A DNA stretch of 64,000 nucleotides. Origin: a bacterium. GTDB taxonomy: Bacteria; Armatimonadota; Abditibacteriia; Abditibacteriales; Abditibacteriaceae. Position 1 is the stretch's first letter; every line of letters starts with the position of its first letter. Positions 8,341 through 15,215 of this stretch are shown piece after piece. Below the pieces are notes generated by a model. It was not told the DNA's origin. It ran no database searches and saw only the letters and a list, made by a program, of their open reading frames with translations. The position numbers and the translations under genes were made by a program. The stretch spans positions 1 through 64,000 of the forward strand of contig SDZD01000036.1 in assembly GCA_004172935.1 (NCBI GenBank), given 5' to 3'.

Positions 8341-9654
8341 TTAGGCTTCTTCGCTGATGCGGGAGATGTGGGCGCCCAGAGTGCTGAGTTTTCCGGTGAA
8401 GTCTTCGTAGCCACGGTCGATGTAGTGGATTTTGGAGACGCGGGTTTCGCCTTCTGCTACCAAGCCAGCCAATACCAGAGCGGCTCCGGCACGCAGGTCG
8501 GTGGACATGACTTCGGCACCTGACAGGCGGGGCACTCCCTGAACCAGTGCGGTGGTGCCGTCGAGGTTGATGTCGGCGCCCATGCGTTGCAGTTCGGGGA
8601 TGTAGTTGAAGCGACCGTCGTAGAGGTTCTCGTGGATGGCGGCGCGGCCATCGGCACGCAACATCATGGCGACGAAAGGCGGTTGCAGGTCGGTGGCGAA
8701 ACCGGGGAAGGCGGCGGTGGAAACATCGACGGCGCGCAATGAGTGTTGGCCGCGCGAGGCGCGAATCCAGTTATCGCCGGTTTGGATGAAGACGCCCGCT
8801 TCGCTGAGCTTGTCGAGGAAGATGGGCAGATGCGAGGGGTTGAGTCCGCGCACGGTGATGTCGCCACCTGTGAGGCCAGCGGCGGCGAGGAAGGTGCCCG
8901 CTTCGATGCGGTCGTTGAAGACAGCGTGTTCGACGCCGTGCAGCGCTTTGACGCCCTCGATTTCGATGGTGGAGGTGCCCGCACCGGAGATGCGTCCGCC
9001 CATTTTGTTGAGGAAGTCGGCGAGGTTGAGAACTTCGGGTTCGCGCGCGGCGTTCTCGATAGTGGTAGTGCCCTCGGCCAAGCACGCCGACATCATGATA
9101 TTGACGGTGGTGCCGACGCTGGAGTTTTTAGGCTCCAGATAGATTTTCGCGCCCTTCCATGTGGGGGCGTTGGCGATCATGGCGCCGTGTTCGATCTGGA
9201 TTTCGGCGCCCATCGCAGTGAAGGCGTCGATGTGATAGTTGACTGGACGGGGGCCAAGCACGCAGCCGCCGGGCAAGGGCACTTCGGCTTTGTGGAGACG
9301 AGCCAGCAACGGGGCCGCGACGTAGAAGGAGGCGCGCATGGCGCGGACCAAGCCGTCGGGGGCGATGTGGGTGGAAAGGGTGGAAGCGTCAATGATGACG
9401 GCTCCGTTTTCACGGCGAACCGAGGCTCCCAGTGATTCGAGCATCTGACACATCAAGTTGGCGTCGGAGATGTTCGGGACATTGTGTAGCACGCACTGAC
9501 CGCTGGAAGCGAGCAGTGAAGCAGCTAGGATGGGGAGCGACGAGTTCTTGGAGCCGGAAACGGCGATCTCGCCTTGCAAACGGTAACCGCCTTCGATGAG
9601 AAAACGGTCGCGCGATTTTTCGCTTTTCGGAGCAGGCATAAGAATTTGCGACAT
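8341..9654 (-). CDS. murA: UDP-N-acetylglucosamine 1-carboxyvinyltransferase MurA
   Basis: MurA catalyses the first committed step of peptidoglycan synthesis, transferring enolpyruvate from PEP to UDP-GlcNAc in the cytoplasm. The 437-aa protein has the N-terminal GSKNSSLPILAASLLA substrate motif (residues 34-49). It also has RAMRASFYVAAPLLAR, the loop LPGGCVLGPRPV with the reactive Cys at residue 131, and the C-terminal DLRAGAALVLAGL. The conserved Cys means it should be sensitive to fosfomycin, as is usual for the family. An N-terminal extension of about 14 residues precedes the core. The next gene downstream is mreB, so wall synthesis and shape genes are neighbours. Confidence 0.95.
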   Translation of the reverse strand: MSQILMPAPKSEKSRDRFLIEGGYRLQGEIAVSGSKNSSLPILAASLLASSGQCVLHNVPNISDANLMCQMLESLGASVRRENGAVIIDASTLSTHIAPDGLVRAMRASFYVAAPLLARLHKAEVPLPGGCVLGPRPVNYHIDAFTAMGAEIQIEHGAMIANAPTWKGAKIYLEPKNSSVGTTVNIMMSACLAEGTTTIENAAREPEVLNLADFLNKMGGRISGAGTSTIEIEGVKALHGVEHAVFNDRIEAGTFLAAAGLTGGDITVRGLNPSHLPIFLDKLSEAGVFIQTGDNWIRASRGQHSLRAVDVSTAAFPGFATDLQPPFVAMMLRADGRAAIHENLYDGRFNYIPELQRMGADINLDGTTALVQGVPRLSGAEVMSTDLRAGAALVLAGLVAEGETRVSKIHYIDRGYEDFTGKLSTLGAHISRISEEA

Positions 9655-9882
9655 ATTGGGCCTCGGTGCGAACTGTGATGATGGCTGCGAAAAACCGAAA
9701 GCTAAGTTAGCTCTTGGCTTTGGGTATGCCTCGAAACCGCCGCAGTATAGCGACCTTTACTTTCCTTTACCTTGCTCGATTCGCTTGTAGCTGTTGATTT
9801 TTAGCTTTAAATATGCATAGCATTGGCCGGTAATGTAGCGATTTTATGACGGGGGATGAGATGAGGGATTTTGTGGGGTGGG

Positions 9883-9888
9883 TAAAAT
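9883..9888 (+). promoter_or_regulatory. TAAAAT box before tRNA pair 1
   Basis: GGTAAAAT sits nine bases before the first tRNA. The same TAAAAT box precedes pair 2 (10064-10069) and pair 3 (12459-12464), and the leucine-rich repeat gene (14023-14028). It is most simply read as a -10 element. No clear -35 is visible. Confidence 0.5.
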
Positions 9889-9897
9889 AAAAAGCGG

Positions 9898-9968
9898 AGT
9901 CCGGTCGCTCAATGGAAGGGCGCCTGAATTGCATTTAGGAGATGTGGGTTCGACTCCCGCTCGGATTT
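9898..9968 (+). tRNA. Atypical tRNA, anticodon UGC (Ala codon GCA), type A
   Basis: The full cloverleaf can be drawn. Acceptor AGTCCGG/TCGGATT has two G-U pairs; D arm GCTC-AATGGAA-GGGC has G18G19; anticodon arm CCTGA-ATTGCAT-TTAGG has TGC at 9930-9932 and U33. The variable loop has four bases and the T arm is GTGGG-TTCGACT-CCCGC. Oddities are A1-U72 instead of G1-C72, discriminator U and no encoded CCA. The G3-U70 pair that normally marks tRNA-Ala is absent (3-70 is U-A), so the charged amino acid is uncertain. It is followed after five bases by the next tRNA. Confidence 0.7.
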
Positions 9969-9973
9969 TGAGG

Positions 9974-10044
9974 GAAGCTGTGGTCTAATGGAAAGATACC
10001 GTGCCCATAACACGGCGAATGGAGGGCGATTCCTTCCGGCTTCA
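9974..10044 (+). tRNA. Degenerate tRNA, anticodon CAU (Met-like), type B
   Basis: Acceptor GAAGCTG/CGGCTTC, D arm GTCT-AATGGAA-AGAT and anticodon stem CCGTG/CACGG are well paired. The anticodon loop is CCCATAA, with CAT at 10006-10008, but position 33 is C rather than the near-universal U. The T arm GGAGG/CCTTC closes a six-base loop GCGATT that lacks the TTC motif. Discriminator is A and no CCA is encoded. It could be a decaying copy or a specialised tRNA-like RNA. It shares its T arm with the tRNA at 10155. Confidence 0.5.
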
Positions 10045-10063
10045 GTAAGTGCTTTTGGGGCAG

Positions 10064-10069
10064 TAAAAT
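10064..10069 (+). promoter_or_regulatory. TAAAAT box before tRNA pair 2
   Basis: CAGTAAAATAGATTG ends at the first base of the Glu-type tRNA. It is the same box as before pairs 1 and 3. Confidence 0.45.
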
Positions 10070-10075
10070 AGATTG

Positions 10076-10146
10076 AGTTCGGTCGTCTAAGGGAAGGACT
10101 CCCGCCTCTCACGCGGGTTATGCGGGTTCGAGTCCCGTCCGAACTT
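10076..10146 (+). tRNA. tRNA, anticodon CUC (Glu codon GAG), type A
   Basis: This is the cleanest member. Acceptor AGTTCGG/CCGAACT is perfect. The D arm is GTCT-AAGGGAA-GGAC. Anticodon arm CCCGC-CTCTCAC-GCGGG has CTC at 10108-10110, and the T arm is GCGGG-TTCGAGT-CCCGT. The D arm (TCGTCTAA..GGA) and the CTCTCAC loop resemble true bacterial tRNA-Glu, but A1-U72 and discriminator U do not. No CCA is encoded. Confidence 0.8.
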
Positions 10147-10154
10147 CGCTTTTG

Positions 10155-10229
10155 GAAGTCGTCGTCTAATCACGAAAGATATTTGGTCTCCAAAACCAAG
10201 AGATGGAGGTGCGAGTCCTTCCGGTTTCC
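10155..10229 (+). tRNA. Degenerate tRNA, anticodon CCA (Trp codon UGG), type B
   Basis: Acceptor GAAGTCG/CGGTTTC can extend to eight pairs. D stem GTCT/AGAT closes a nine-base loop AATCACGAA that lacks G18G19. Two bases precede the anticodon arm TTGGT-CTCCAAA-ACCAA, with CCA at 10190-10192. T arm GGAGG-TGCGAGT-CCTTC has G in place of T55. The elbow partners G18G19 and T55 are therefore lost together. It ends 34 bases before the first unknown paralog (10264), with no terminator between. Confidence 0.5.
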
Positions 10230-10263
10230 ACTGCCGATTGCAAACTGAGTGGTCGGTTTTGCG

Positions 10264-11196
10264 ATGAAAACTCTTCCCTTAGAATCGTTCCTTTTTCAGC
10301 CCAAGTCGCGCTTGAGTCCAGTTTTTATCTATCCGTTCGAATCGGTGCGGCATCTTCAAGTCTTTCGCTGGGAGGGGCGGCTGGTGGCTTATGAGCAAGA
10401 GAGTGAGCTGTGGTGGTGTACGCTCGATGTTTGTGGGGAGATTGCTCCCCGTACGTTCTGGCGCCAGTGTGTGGCGAATGGGCGCGTGGGGCAACTGTAT
10501 TCGGTGGAGCGAGGTTTTCAGCGGGTGAATGCGATGGGGGTGACAATGGTGTTGGGGCCCTATTCGCTGTATGTGGTGGTGGCGCAGGATAATAGTGGCA
10601 TCGCGTGTATTCATGGGGAAAGCGTATGGCGCTCTTTTCCGGCTGGCGAGGTGCGGGGCATCAACAAACCTTTAGCGATAAGGCCCACAATCTGGTCGGT
10701 ACATTTCCAACCTAAATTTGCGTTTCGTGCGCTTGATGTTATTGGTGATGTGTTCTTGGAGGACGTTGTGGCGCGGATGCCGAAACTGGTGCGAGAATTG
10801 TGGGAAGAAGGCGCGGGCGCGCTTCCAATACGATTGGTGGCAGCTGCGTTGGCTTTTGGGTGGGCGAACTCATTGAAGGGAAACGTGACAGCGAAGGAAT
10901 TTTGGAAAGGGGCTTTGTCGGGGAGGGCTGGGCTTGTTGAAGCGCGTGCGTTGCCCAGTGGTCTGTTGCGTAGTCCTGAGGCGGTTTTGCCGGGATATTT
11001 CACTCTGCCTCGAATTTCTTACGTCACAGGAAGGTCGACTACCGTGTTCGTCTGGCAACAGTCGAAGGTCATGTTGCGCCTCGAATTTCGTACTCGGAAG
11101 GAGTCGGCGCATGAGTTGATGGAGCAGCGTTTGGATTTGCGCGACTGGCTGCGGCAGTTTTTCTCGGCGGGTGAGGTGGAGATGCTGTTTAAGTGA
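10264..11196 (+). CDS. Unknown protein, tRNA-array paralog 1
   Basis: The 310-aa protein has no signal peptide or membrane segment. It is about half identical by eye to the product of 11525-12466. Shared blocks are VFRWEGRLVAYE, LWWCTLD, YSVERGF, YVVVAQDNSG, SFPAGEV, ARPTIWS-type text and a C-terminal RLDLRDWLRQFFS. I recognise no domain; Trp-rich text and a helical C-terminus are all that can be said. I chose the ATG at 10264 because MKTLPLESF aligns with the start of the paralog; an upstream start would run into the tRNA. It probably shares a transcript with the Glu/Trp tRNA pair just upstream. Confidence 0.7.
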   Translation: MKTLPLESFLFQPKSRLSPVFIYPFESVRHLQVFRWEGRLVAYEQESELWWCTLDVCGEIAPRTFWRQCVANGRVGQLYSVERGFQRVNAMGVTMVLGPYSLYVVVAQDNSGIACIHGESVWRSFPAGEVRGINKPLAIRPTIWSVHFQPKFAFRALDVIGDVFLEDVVARMPKLVRELWEEGAGALPIRLVAAALAFGWANSLKGNVTAKEFWKGALSGRAGLVEARALPSGLLRSPEAVLPGYFTLPRISYVTGRSTTVFVWQQSKVMLRLEFRTRKESAHELMEQRLDLRDWLRQFFSAGEVEMLFK

Positions 11197-11231
11197 GGGG
11201 CGCGTACAGGGCTAGGGGGCGGAAGAGATGA

Positions 11232-11280
11232 TTAAACACAGAGTACACAAAGGAGCATAAGAGGCACAGAGGGGTTTTGA
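11232..11280 (+). repeat. Interspersed GA-rich repeat, copy 4
   Basis: TTAAACACAGAGTACACAAA then GGAGCATAAGAGGCACAGAG. It is the same family as copies 1-3 and lies between the two unknown paralogs. Confidence 0.65.
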
Positions 11281-11308
11281 GAGAGGGCGGTTATGGTTTG
11301 ATGATTTT

Positions 11309-11345
11309 TAACCACACATGGACGCAGATTTATACAGATTTTTGG
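11309..11345 (+). repeat. Second repeat type (ACCACACATGGACGCAG)
   Basis: The text TTAACCACACATGGACGCAG then ATTTATACAGATTTTT resembles intergenic repeats of the form AACCACAGATGGACACAG that I know from other bacterial genomes. Only one copy is seen here. Confidence 0.4.
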
Positions 11346-11400
11346 CTGGATGAATCTTGGGACTTGCTTACCTGGTGGGGATGGGATGGGTTTGGATTTT

Positions 11401-11436
11401 TTAACCGCAGAGGCGCGGAGACGCAGAGAGGATTTT
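11401..11436 (+). repeat. Third repeat type (TTAACCGCAGAGGCGCGGAG)
   Basis: TTAACCGCAGAGGCGCGGAG followed by ACGCAGAGAGGATTTT. Similar GCAGAG repeats are common between genes in several bacterial phyla. It is the third repeat element packed into 11197-11524. Confidence 0.45.
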
Positions 11437-11460
11437 TGAGGGGCAATGTTGGAGAAGGGA

Positions 11461-11488
11461 AGTTGGGGTTCGACTCCTTCCGGCTTTT
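11461..11488 (+). pseudogene. Truncated 3' end of a type B tRNA
   Basis: GGGGTTCGACTCCTTCCGGC matches the T arm plus acceptor 3' strand of the tRNAs at 9974 and 10155, which end CCTTCCGGCTTC or CCTTCCGGTTTC. No matching 5' half is visible upstream. It lies 36 bases before the second paralog, in the place where an intact tRNA precedes the first paralog. It is therefore a duplication remnant. Confidence 0.6.
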
Positions 11489-11524
11489 AATGGTATCGCG
11501 TTGCGTGTCGCACACTTGGTGGTT

Positions 11525-12466
11525 GTGAAATCTCTCCCTTTTAAATCTCATTCACATCTTGGGCGTGCTTTGGCCTACACATTCGAGACAGGCACTGTCG
11601 AGCGGCACCTTGAGGTGTTTCGTTGGGACGACCGACTTGTGGCTTATGAGGAAGCGAGCGGGCTGTGGTGGTGTACGCTCGATGCTCGTGGGCAACGCGA
11701 TGTGCGCGAGTTCTGGCAGGAGTGCGTGGAGAATGAGCGCGTCGGGCGCCTTTATTCGGTGGAGCGCGCTTTTCATCGGTCGAGTGTGGCAGGAGTGAAG
11801 ATGACGTTGGGCGCTTACCCGCTGTATGTGGTGGTGGCGCATGACAATAGTGGCATGGCGCGCATCCATGAAGAAAGCGTGTGGCATGATTTTCCGGCTG
11901 GCGAGGTGTGGGGGATTCGTAAGCCTTTGGCTGCCAGGCCGACGATTTGGTCCAAGCGTTTTCAGGGGAAGTTCGGGTTGCGCGGAGTGGAGACCATTGG
12001 GGCGGCACTTGAGGAAGAGGTGTTGAGGAGGGCGCCTGAGTCGATACAGTCGATATGGGAACAGGGGACAAGCGCATTGCCGATTCGATTGATTATGGCC
12101 GCCTTCTCTCTGGGCTGGGGGAAGAATTTGAGAGGAGATAAAACGCCCTATGCATTTTGGAAGGTGGTTTTGCAAGAACGGTTTAAAGTGGCGGAGTCGC
12201 TTCCTACAGAATTGCTCCAGAGTCCTGAAGTCGCGTTACGAGGACAGATCGCTATGCCTAGCAGCTCCTACTATGCCGAAATGATAAGTTCTACCAGTCT
12301 TGCGTGGCGTGAGCCAAAGGTCATTCTGTGGCTCGTATTTCGAATTAGTAGCGATTCGGCGCACGAGTTGATAGAGCATCGTTTGGTGTTGCGCGACTGG
12401 TTGAGTCAGTTCTTTTCGCCGGATGAAGTGGGTAGGCTGTTTTCTGAGGGTGGGGACGTAAAATGA
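11525..12466 (+). CDS. Unknown protein, tRNA-array paralog 2
   Basis: The 313-aa protein is a paralog of 10264-11196, collinear over its whole length (VFRWDDRLVAYEE, LWWCTLDARG, RLYSVERAF, YVVVAHDNSGMA, DFPAGEVWGI and LVLRDWLSQFFS). I chose the GTG at 11525 because VKSLPFKS aligns with MKTLPLES of paralog 1; an ATG at 11501 is an alternative. Family and function are unknown. The third TAAAAT box overlaps its last codons. A truncated tRNA end lies just before it, so the tRNA plus gene unit appears to have been duplicated. Confidence 0.7.
   Translation: MKSLPFKSHSHLGRALAYTFETGTVERHLEVFRWDDRLVAYEEASGLWWCTLDARGQRDVREFWQECVENERVGRLYSVERAFHRSSVAGVKMTLGAYPLYVVVAHDNSGMARIHEESVWHDFPAGEVWGIRKPLAARPTIWSKRFQGKFGLRGVETIGAALEEEVLRRAPESIQSIWEQGTSALPIRLIMAAFSLGWGKNLRGDKTPYAFWKVVLQERFKVAESLPTELLQSPEVALRGQIAMPSSSYYAEMISSTSLAWREPKVILWLVFRISSDSAHELIEHRLVLRDWLSQFFSPDEVGRLFSEGGDVK
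12459..12464 (+). promoter_or_regulatory. TAAAAT box before tRNA pair 3
   Basis: GACGTAAAATGAGAAG overlaps the last codon and stop of the preceding unknown gene. It lies nine bases upstream of the Gly-type tRNA, the same spacing as for pair 1. Confidence 0.45.
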
Positions 12467-12473
12467 GAAGTGG

Positions 12474-12544
12474 AGTCCGGTGGTCTAAAGGAATGATGTC
12501 CGCTTGCCAAGCGGGAAATGCGGGTTCGATTCCCGCCCGGACTT
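12474..12544 (+). tRNA. tRNA, anticodon GCC (Gly codon GGC), type A
   Basis: Acceptor AGTCCGG/CCGGACT is perfect. The D arm is GTCT-AAAGGAA-TGAT, with one mismatch. Anticodon arm TCCGC-TTGCCAA-GCGGG has GCC at 12506-12508 in the typical Gly loop TTGCCAA, and the T arm is GCGGG-TTCGATT-CCCGC. It has A1-U72 and discriminator U like the other type A members, and no encoded CCA. Confidence 0.75.
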
Positions 12545-12569
12545 CAGTTTTGCAGGCACACTTTCAGCG

Positions 12570-12640
12570 GCAACTGTCGTTTAATGGAAAGATAATGGGC
12601 TGCTAACCCGTCGATGCACGTTCGACTCGTGCCAGTTGCT
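12570..12640 (+). tRNA. tRNA with GCU (Ser) anticodon but no long variable arm
   Basis: Acceptor GCAACTG/CAGTTGC and T arm GCACG-TTCGACT-CGTGC are perfectly paired. The D arm is GTTT-AATGGAA-AGAT. Anticodon arm ATGGG-CTGCTAA-CCCGT has GCT at 12602-12604, U33 and A37. The variable loop is only CGAT. Bacterial tRNA-Ser has a long variable arm that SerRS needs, so charging with Ser is doubtful. Discriminator is U and no CCA is encoded. It ends 16 bases before the SDR gene. Confidence 0.7.
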
Positions 12641-12656
12641 ACTTGCATTTCCCTCT

Positions 12657-13970
12657 ATGTCGGATGTTGATTTAGTCCTCGAAACCTTGCAGAAGTGGGC
12701 GGATGACCCCTCGCTGATTGATGATAATCCGCGCGCTAAGTCGTTGATCGCCAAGATTCATCGCGAGGGGGCGCGTCATGTGAAAAAGGGCGCGCGTGAT
12801 GGGCGTCGGGAGCGCGATAGGTCTAAAATCGAGGCGACGGGACGGGTACTGCTGACTCGTGCAGCCAGTGTCCCTTTGGCGTTGGAGAGTCGGGAGGGGA
12901 CTGAGTCGGCGCAGTTGGAGCGGGAGCGGAGTTGTCCGGTTTGTCGGGCGCGCTTTTCGGTGCTGCATCCGTTTTATCATGCCTATTGCCCGACCTGTGC
13001 GGCATTCAACTGGGAGAAGCGGCATTTGGGCGCCGACCTTTCGGGGCGCATCGCGTTGGTGACGGGGGGGCGCATCAAGATTGGCTTTGAGTGCGCTTTG
13101 AAGTTGCTGCGCTGCGGGGCGCGTGTGGTGGTGACGACGCGCTTTGCTGCTGATGCAAGCGCGCGCTATGCGCGGCAGAGCGATTTCGAGGAGTGGGGCG
13201 AGCGGCTGAGCATCGTGGCGCTGGACTTGAAGTTTTTAGGTGAGGTCGAGCGCTTTTGCGCGCATTTGGAGTCGACGCTGCCGCACCTCGATATTCTGGT
13301 CAACAATGCGGCGCAGACCATCGCGCGGCCCCGGCAGTTTTATGCTTCGCTATTGGCGGGGGAGGGCAAGGCGTTAGCGGTGCCCGAAGAATTAGAAGCG
13401 GAGTCGGGGCGGGCGTTGGCACTGGACTCGTTTTTTCCGCCGAATCGGTTTGACCTGGATGGGCAACAGGTGGATTTGAGGCCCGTCAACTCGTGGCGGC
13501 AACGGCTGGGGGAAGTGGATGCTCTTGAGGCGGCGCAGTGTTATGTGGTGAGTACGTTGGCGCCGTTCGTGTTGACGGGGCAGTTGCGGCCTTTATTGAT
13601 GCGCAGTCCGCACGCGCGGCGCTTCGTGGTGCAGGCGTCAGCGATGGAGGGCAATTTTTCGCGCGAGGCGAAGACGGTGCGGCACCCCCACACCAACATG
13701 GCGAAGGCGGCGCTCAATATGTTGGTGCGAACCAGTGCCGCCGATTTGCGTGAGGATGGCATCTGGTGTAATGCCGTCGATACCGGGTGGATTACCGATG
13801 AGAACCCGTATCCGACCGCCGAGCATTTGAGGGCGGGTGGGTTCGTGCCGCCGCTGGATGCCATTGATGGGGCGGCGCGGTTGCTGAATCCGATTTTCGA
13901 GGGGCTGGACGAGGGCCACGAGCCGCTGTGGGGGCACTTTTTGAAGGATTATGTGCCGCATGGATGGTAA
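12657..13970 (+). CDS. SDR-like protein with N-terminal zinc ribbon and no catalytic Tyr
   Basis: The 437-aa protein begins with about 90 charged residues. A four-Cys zinc ribbon follows (CPVC at 93-96 and CPTC at 111-114), then a short-chain dehydrogenase fold. The fold shows LVTGGRIKIG (136-143 for the TGG..IG core), ILVNNAAQT and VQASAMEG with the usual Ser. At the YxxxK site the text is PHTNMAKAALNML: Lys is kept but Thr replaces Tyr. It may therefore bind NAD(P) without normal SDR chemistry. The ATG at 12657 begins 16 bases after the Ser-anticodon tRNA, so co-transcription with that pair is likely. Confidence 0.8.
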   Translation: MSDVDLVLETLQKWADDPSLIDDNPRAKSLIAKIHREGARHVKKGARDGRRERDRSKIEATGRVLLTRAASVPLALESREGTESAQLERERSCPVCRARFSVLHPFYHAYCPTCAAFNWEKRHLGADLSGRIALVTGGRIKIGFECALKLLRCGARVVVTTRFAADASARYARQSDFEEWGERLSIVALDLKFLGEVERFCAHLESTLPHLDILVNNAAQTIARPRQFYASLLAGEGKALAVPEELEAESGRALALDSFFPPNRFDLDGQQVDLRPVNSWRQRLGEVDALEAAQCYVVSTLAPFVLTGQLRPLLMRSPHARRFVVQASAMEGNFSREAKTVRHPHTNMAKAALNMLVRTSAADLREDGIWCNAVDTGWITDENPYPTAEHLRAGGFVPPLDAIDGAARLLNPIFEGLDEGHEPLWGHFLKDYVPHGW

Positions 13971-14022
13971 CTGGAGTTTTTAGTTTTCCGCTTCGCGGGC
14001 GGCGCTGTTGGGGGGATGGGGG

Positions 14023-14028
14023 TAAAAT
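14023..14028 (+). promoter_or_regulatory. TAAAAT box before the LRR gene
   Basis: GGTAAAATCGGGTTTGAG precedes the ATG at 14039, leaving almost no leader and no Shine-Dalgarno. The box matches those before the tRNA pairs. Confidence 0.4.
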
Positions 14029-14038
14029 CGGGTTTGAG

Positions 14039-15196
14039 ATGTCGCCTGAAATTTCCTGTCCTGTGGTGCGTGTGCCTTCGGTTGTGCCCTGTGATGTGGC
14101 GGAACTGGATGAGTTGATCGCGTTTTTAGAAAGCGATGCCAGTGCCGACGAGGTGCGCGCGTTTGCGCGTGGCACGGTGTTGCCGGATGGGCGATTGGAT
14201 TTGTGCAAGCAGAGCGTGGGGCCGCTGGGGTGTGCGCGCATCGTTTCGGCTTTGCAGGGCAACTCGCGGATTAAGAGCGTGCTTTTGGGGACGGATGCCA
14301 TTGGGGATGAGGGGGCTTTCGAGGTCGCGCGGCTGATTGAGGCGAACCCTCGGTTGGAGGTTGTTTATCTGGGGTGCAATGGCATCACCGAGCGCGGGGT
14401 GGGGGAGTTGGCGCGCGTGTTGAAAGAGAACAACAGCGTGAAGGGGCTGTGGCTGAAGCGTAACCCGATTGGCAATGGTGGCATGAAGGCGCTGGGCGAT
14501 ATGTTGTCGCACAACACGACTCTCGAAATTTTGGATGTGGTGAATTGCGGGTTTGGTGACAGCGGGTTTTCTGAAGTTTGCGAGGCGCTGGGGCAGAGCA
14601 ACCGCAGCTTGAAGCGGCTTTATATCGGGGGCAATGGCGAGCTATCCAGTTGGGCACTGGCCGAGATGCTGAGCCAGAGTACATCGCTTGAGGGGCTGTA
14701 TTTGAATGTCGGCGCGCTGGGGGACACGGGGGCGTGGGAAGTGGCGCGCGGGGTGAAACGCAGTTCGTCGTTGCGTGAGCTGGGTGTCGGCTCGAATGGG
14801 ATTGGGCTGGAAGGGCTGAAGGCTTTGTGCGTGGCGCTGAGCGAACACGCGACTGTGGAAAGCGTGGATATGGGGCGCGCGGCTTCGCAGACGGTGTTGG
14901 GCGCCAAGGCGAACGATTTTTCGGGAGGCGGCCCTCTCGTGGCCGATATGCTGCGCGTTAACAAGACGCTGCGGCGCTTGAACTTGCGCGGTACGAAGCT
15001 GGGGATGGCTGATTTCGCGGCGATTTTTGGAGCGGCGAGTTCGCATCCGACTTTGAGCGAACTGATGGTGGACTCGCCACTGAGCGGTGAGGTCAAGGCG
15101 CGTCTGGCGCTGAACTGGGCGGCCCTTCCGGCGCAAAGCGAAAGCGGCGTTCAGCTGATTCGGAGCGTGTATCGGACGGCGAAGACGGAGGCGTAA
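14039..15196 (+). CDS. Leucine-rich repeat protein (ribonuclease-inhibitor type)
   Basis: The 385-aa cytoplasmic protein is built from about ten LRR units of 27-30 residues of the RNase-inhibitor/NLR type. Examples are LEVVYLGCNGITERGVGELA, VKGLWLKRNPIGNGGMKALG and LRELGVGSNGIGLEGLKALC. About 65 residues precede the first unit. No signal peptide, membrane segment, NTPase or other catalytic domain is present, so it is probably a pure protein-binding scaffold. I chose the ATG at 14039 over an in-frame start at 13928, which would overlap the SDR gene. It follows the SDR gene by 68 bases. Confidence 0.85.
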   Translation: MSPEISCPVVRVPSVVPCDVAELDELIAFLESDASADEVRAFARGTVLPDGRLDLCKQSVGPLGCARIVSALQGNSRIKSVLLGTDAIGDEGAFEVARLIEANPRLEVVYLGCNGITERGVGELARVLKENNSVKGLWLKRNPIGNGGMKALGDMLSHNTTLEILDVVNCGFGDSGFSEVCEALGQSNRSLKRLYIGGNGELSSWALAEMLSQSTSLEGLYLNVGALGDTGAWEVARGVKRSSSLRELGVGSNGIGLEGLKALCVALSEHATVESVDMGRAASQTVLGAKANDFSGGGPLVADMLRVNKTLRRLNLRGTKLGMADFAAIFGAASSHPTLSELMVDSPLSGEVKARLALNWAALPAQSESGVQLIRSVYRTAKTEA

Positions 15197-15215
15197 AAAG
15201 AGGAGGGGGGAGGGG

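Noticed and set aside
8743..9435. 230-codon plus-strand frame opposite murA
   Set aside because: It is antisense to the MurA core, including the reactive Cys loop.
10155..10229. Reading the Trp-type tRNA as a simple pseudogene
   Set aside because: Acceptor, anticodon and T stems are all intact, so I keep it as a tRNA of doubtful function rather than a pseudogene.
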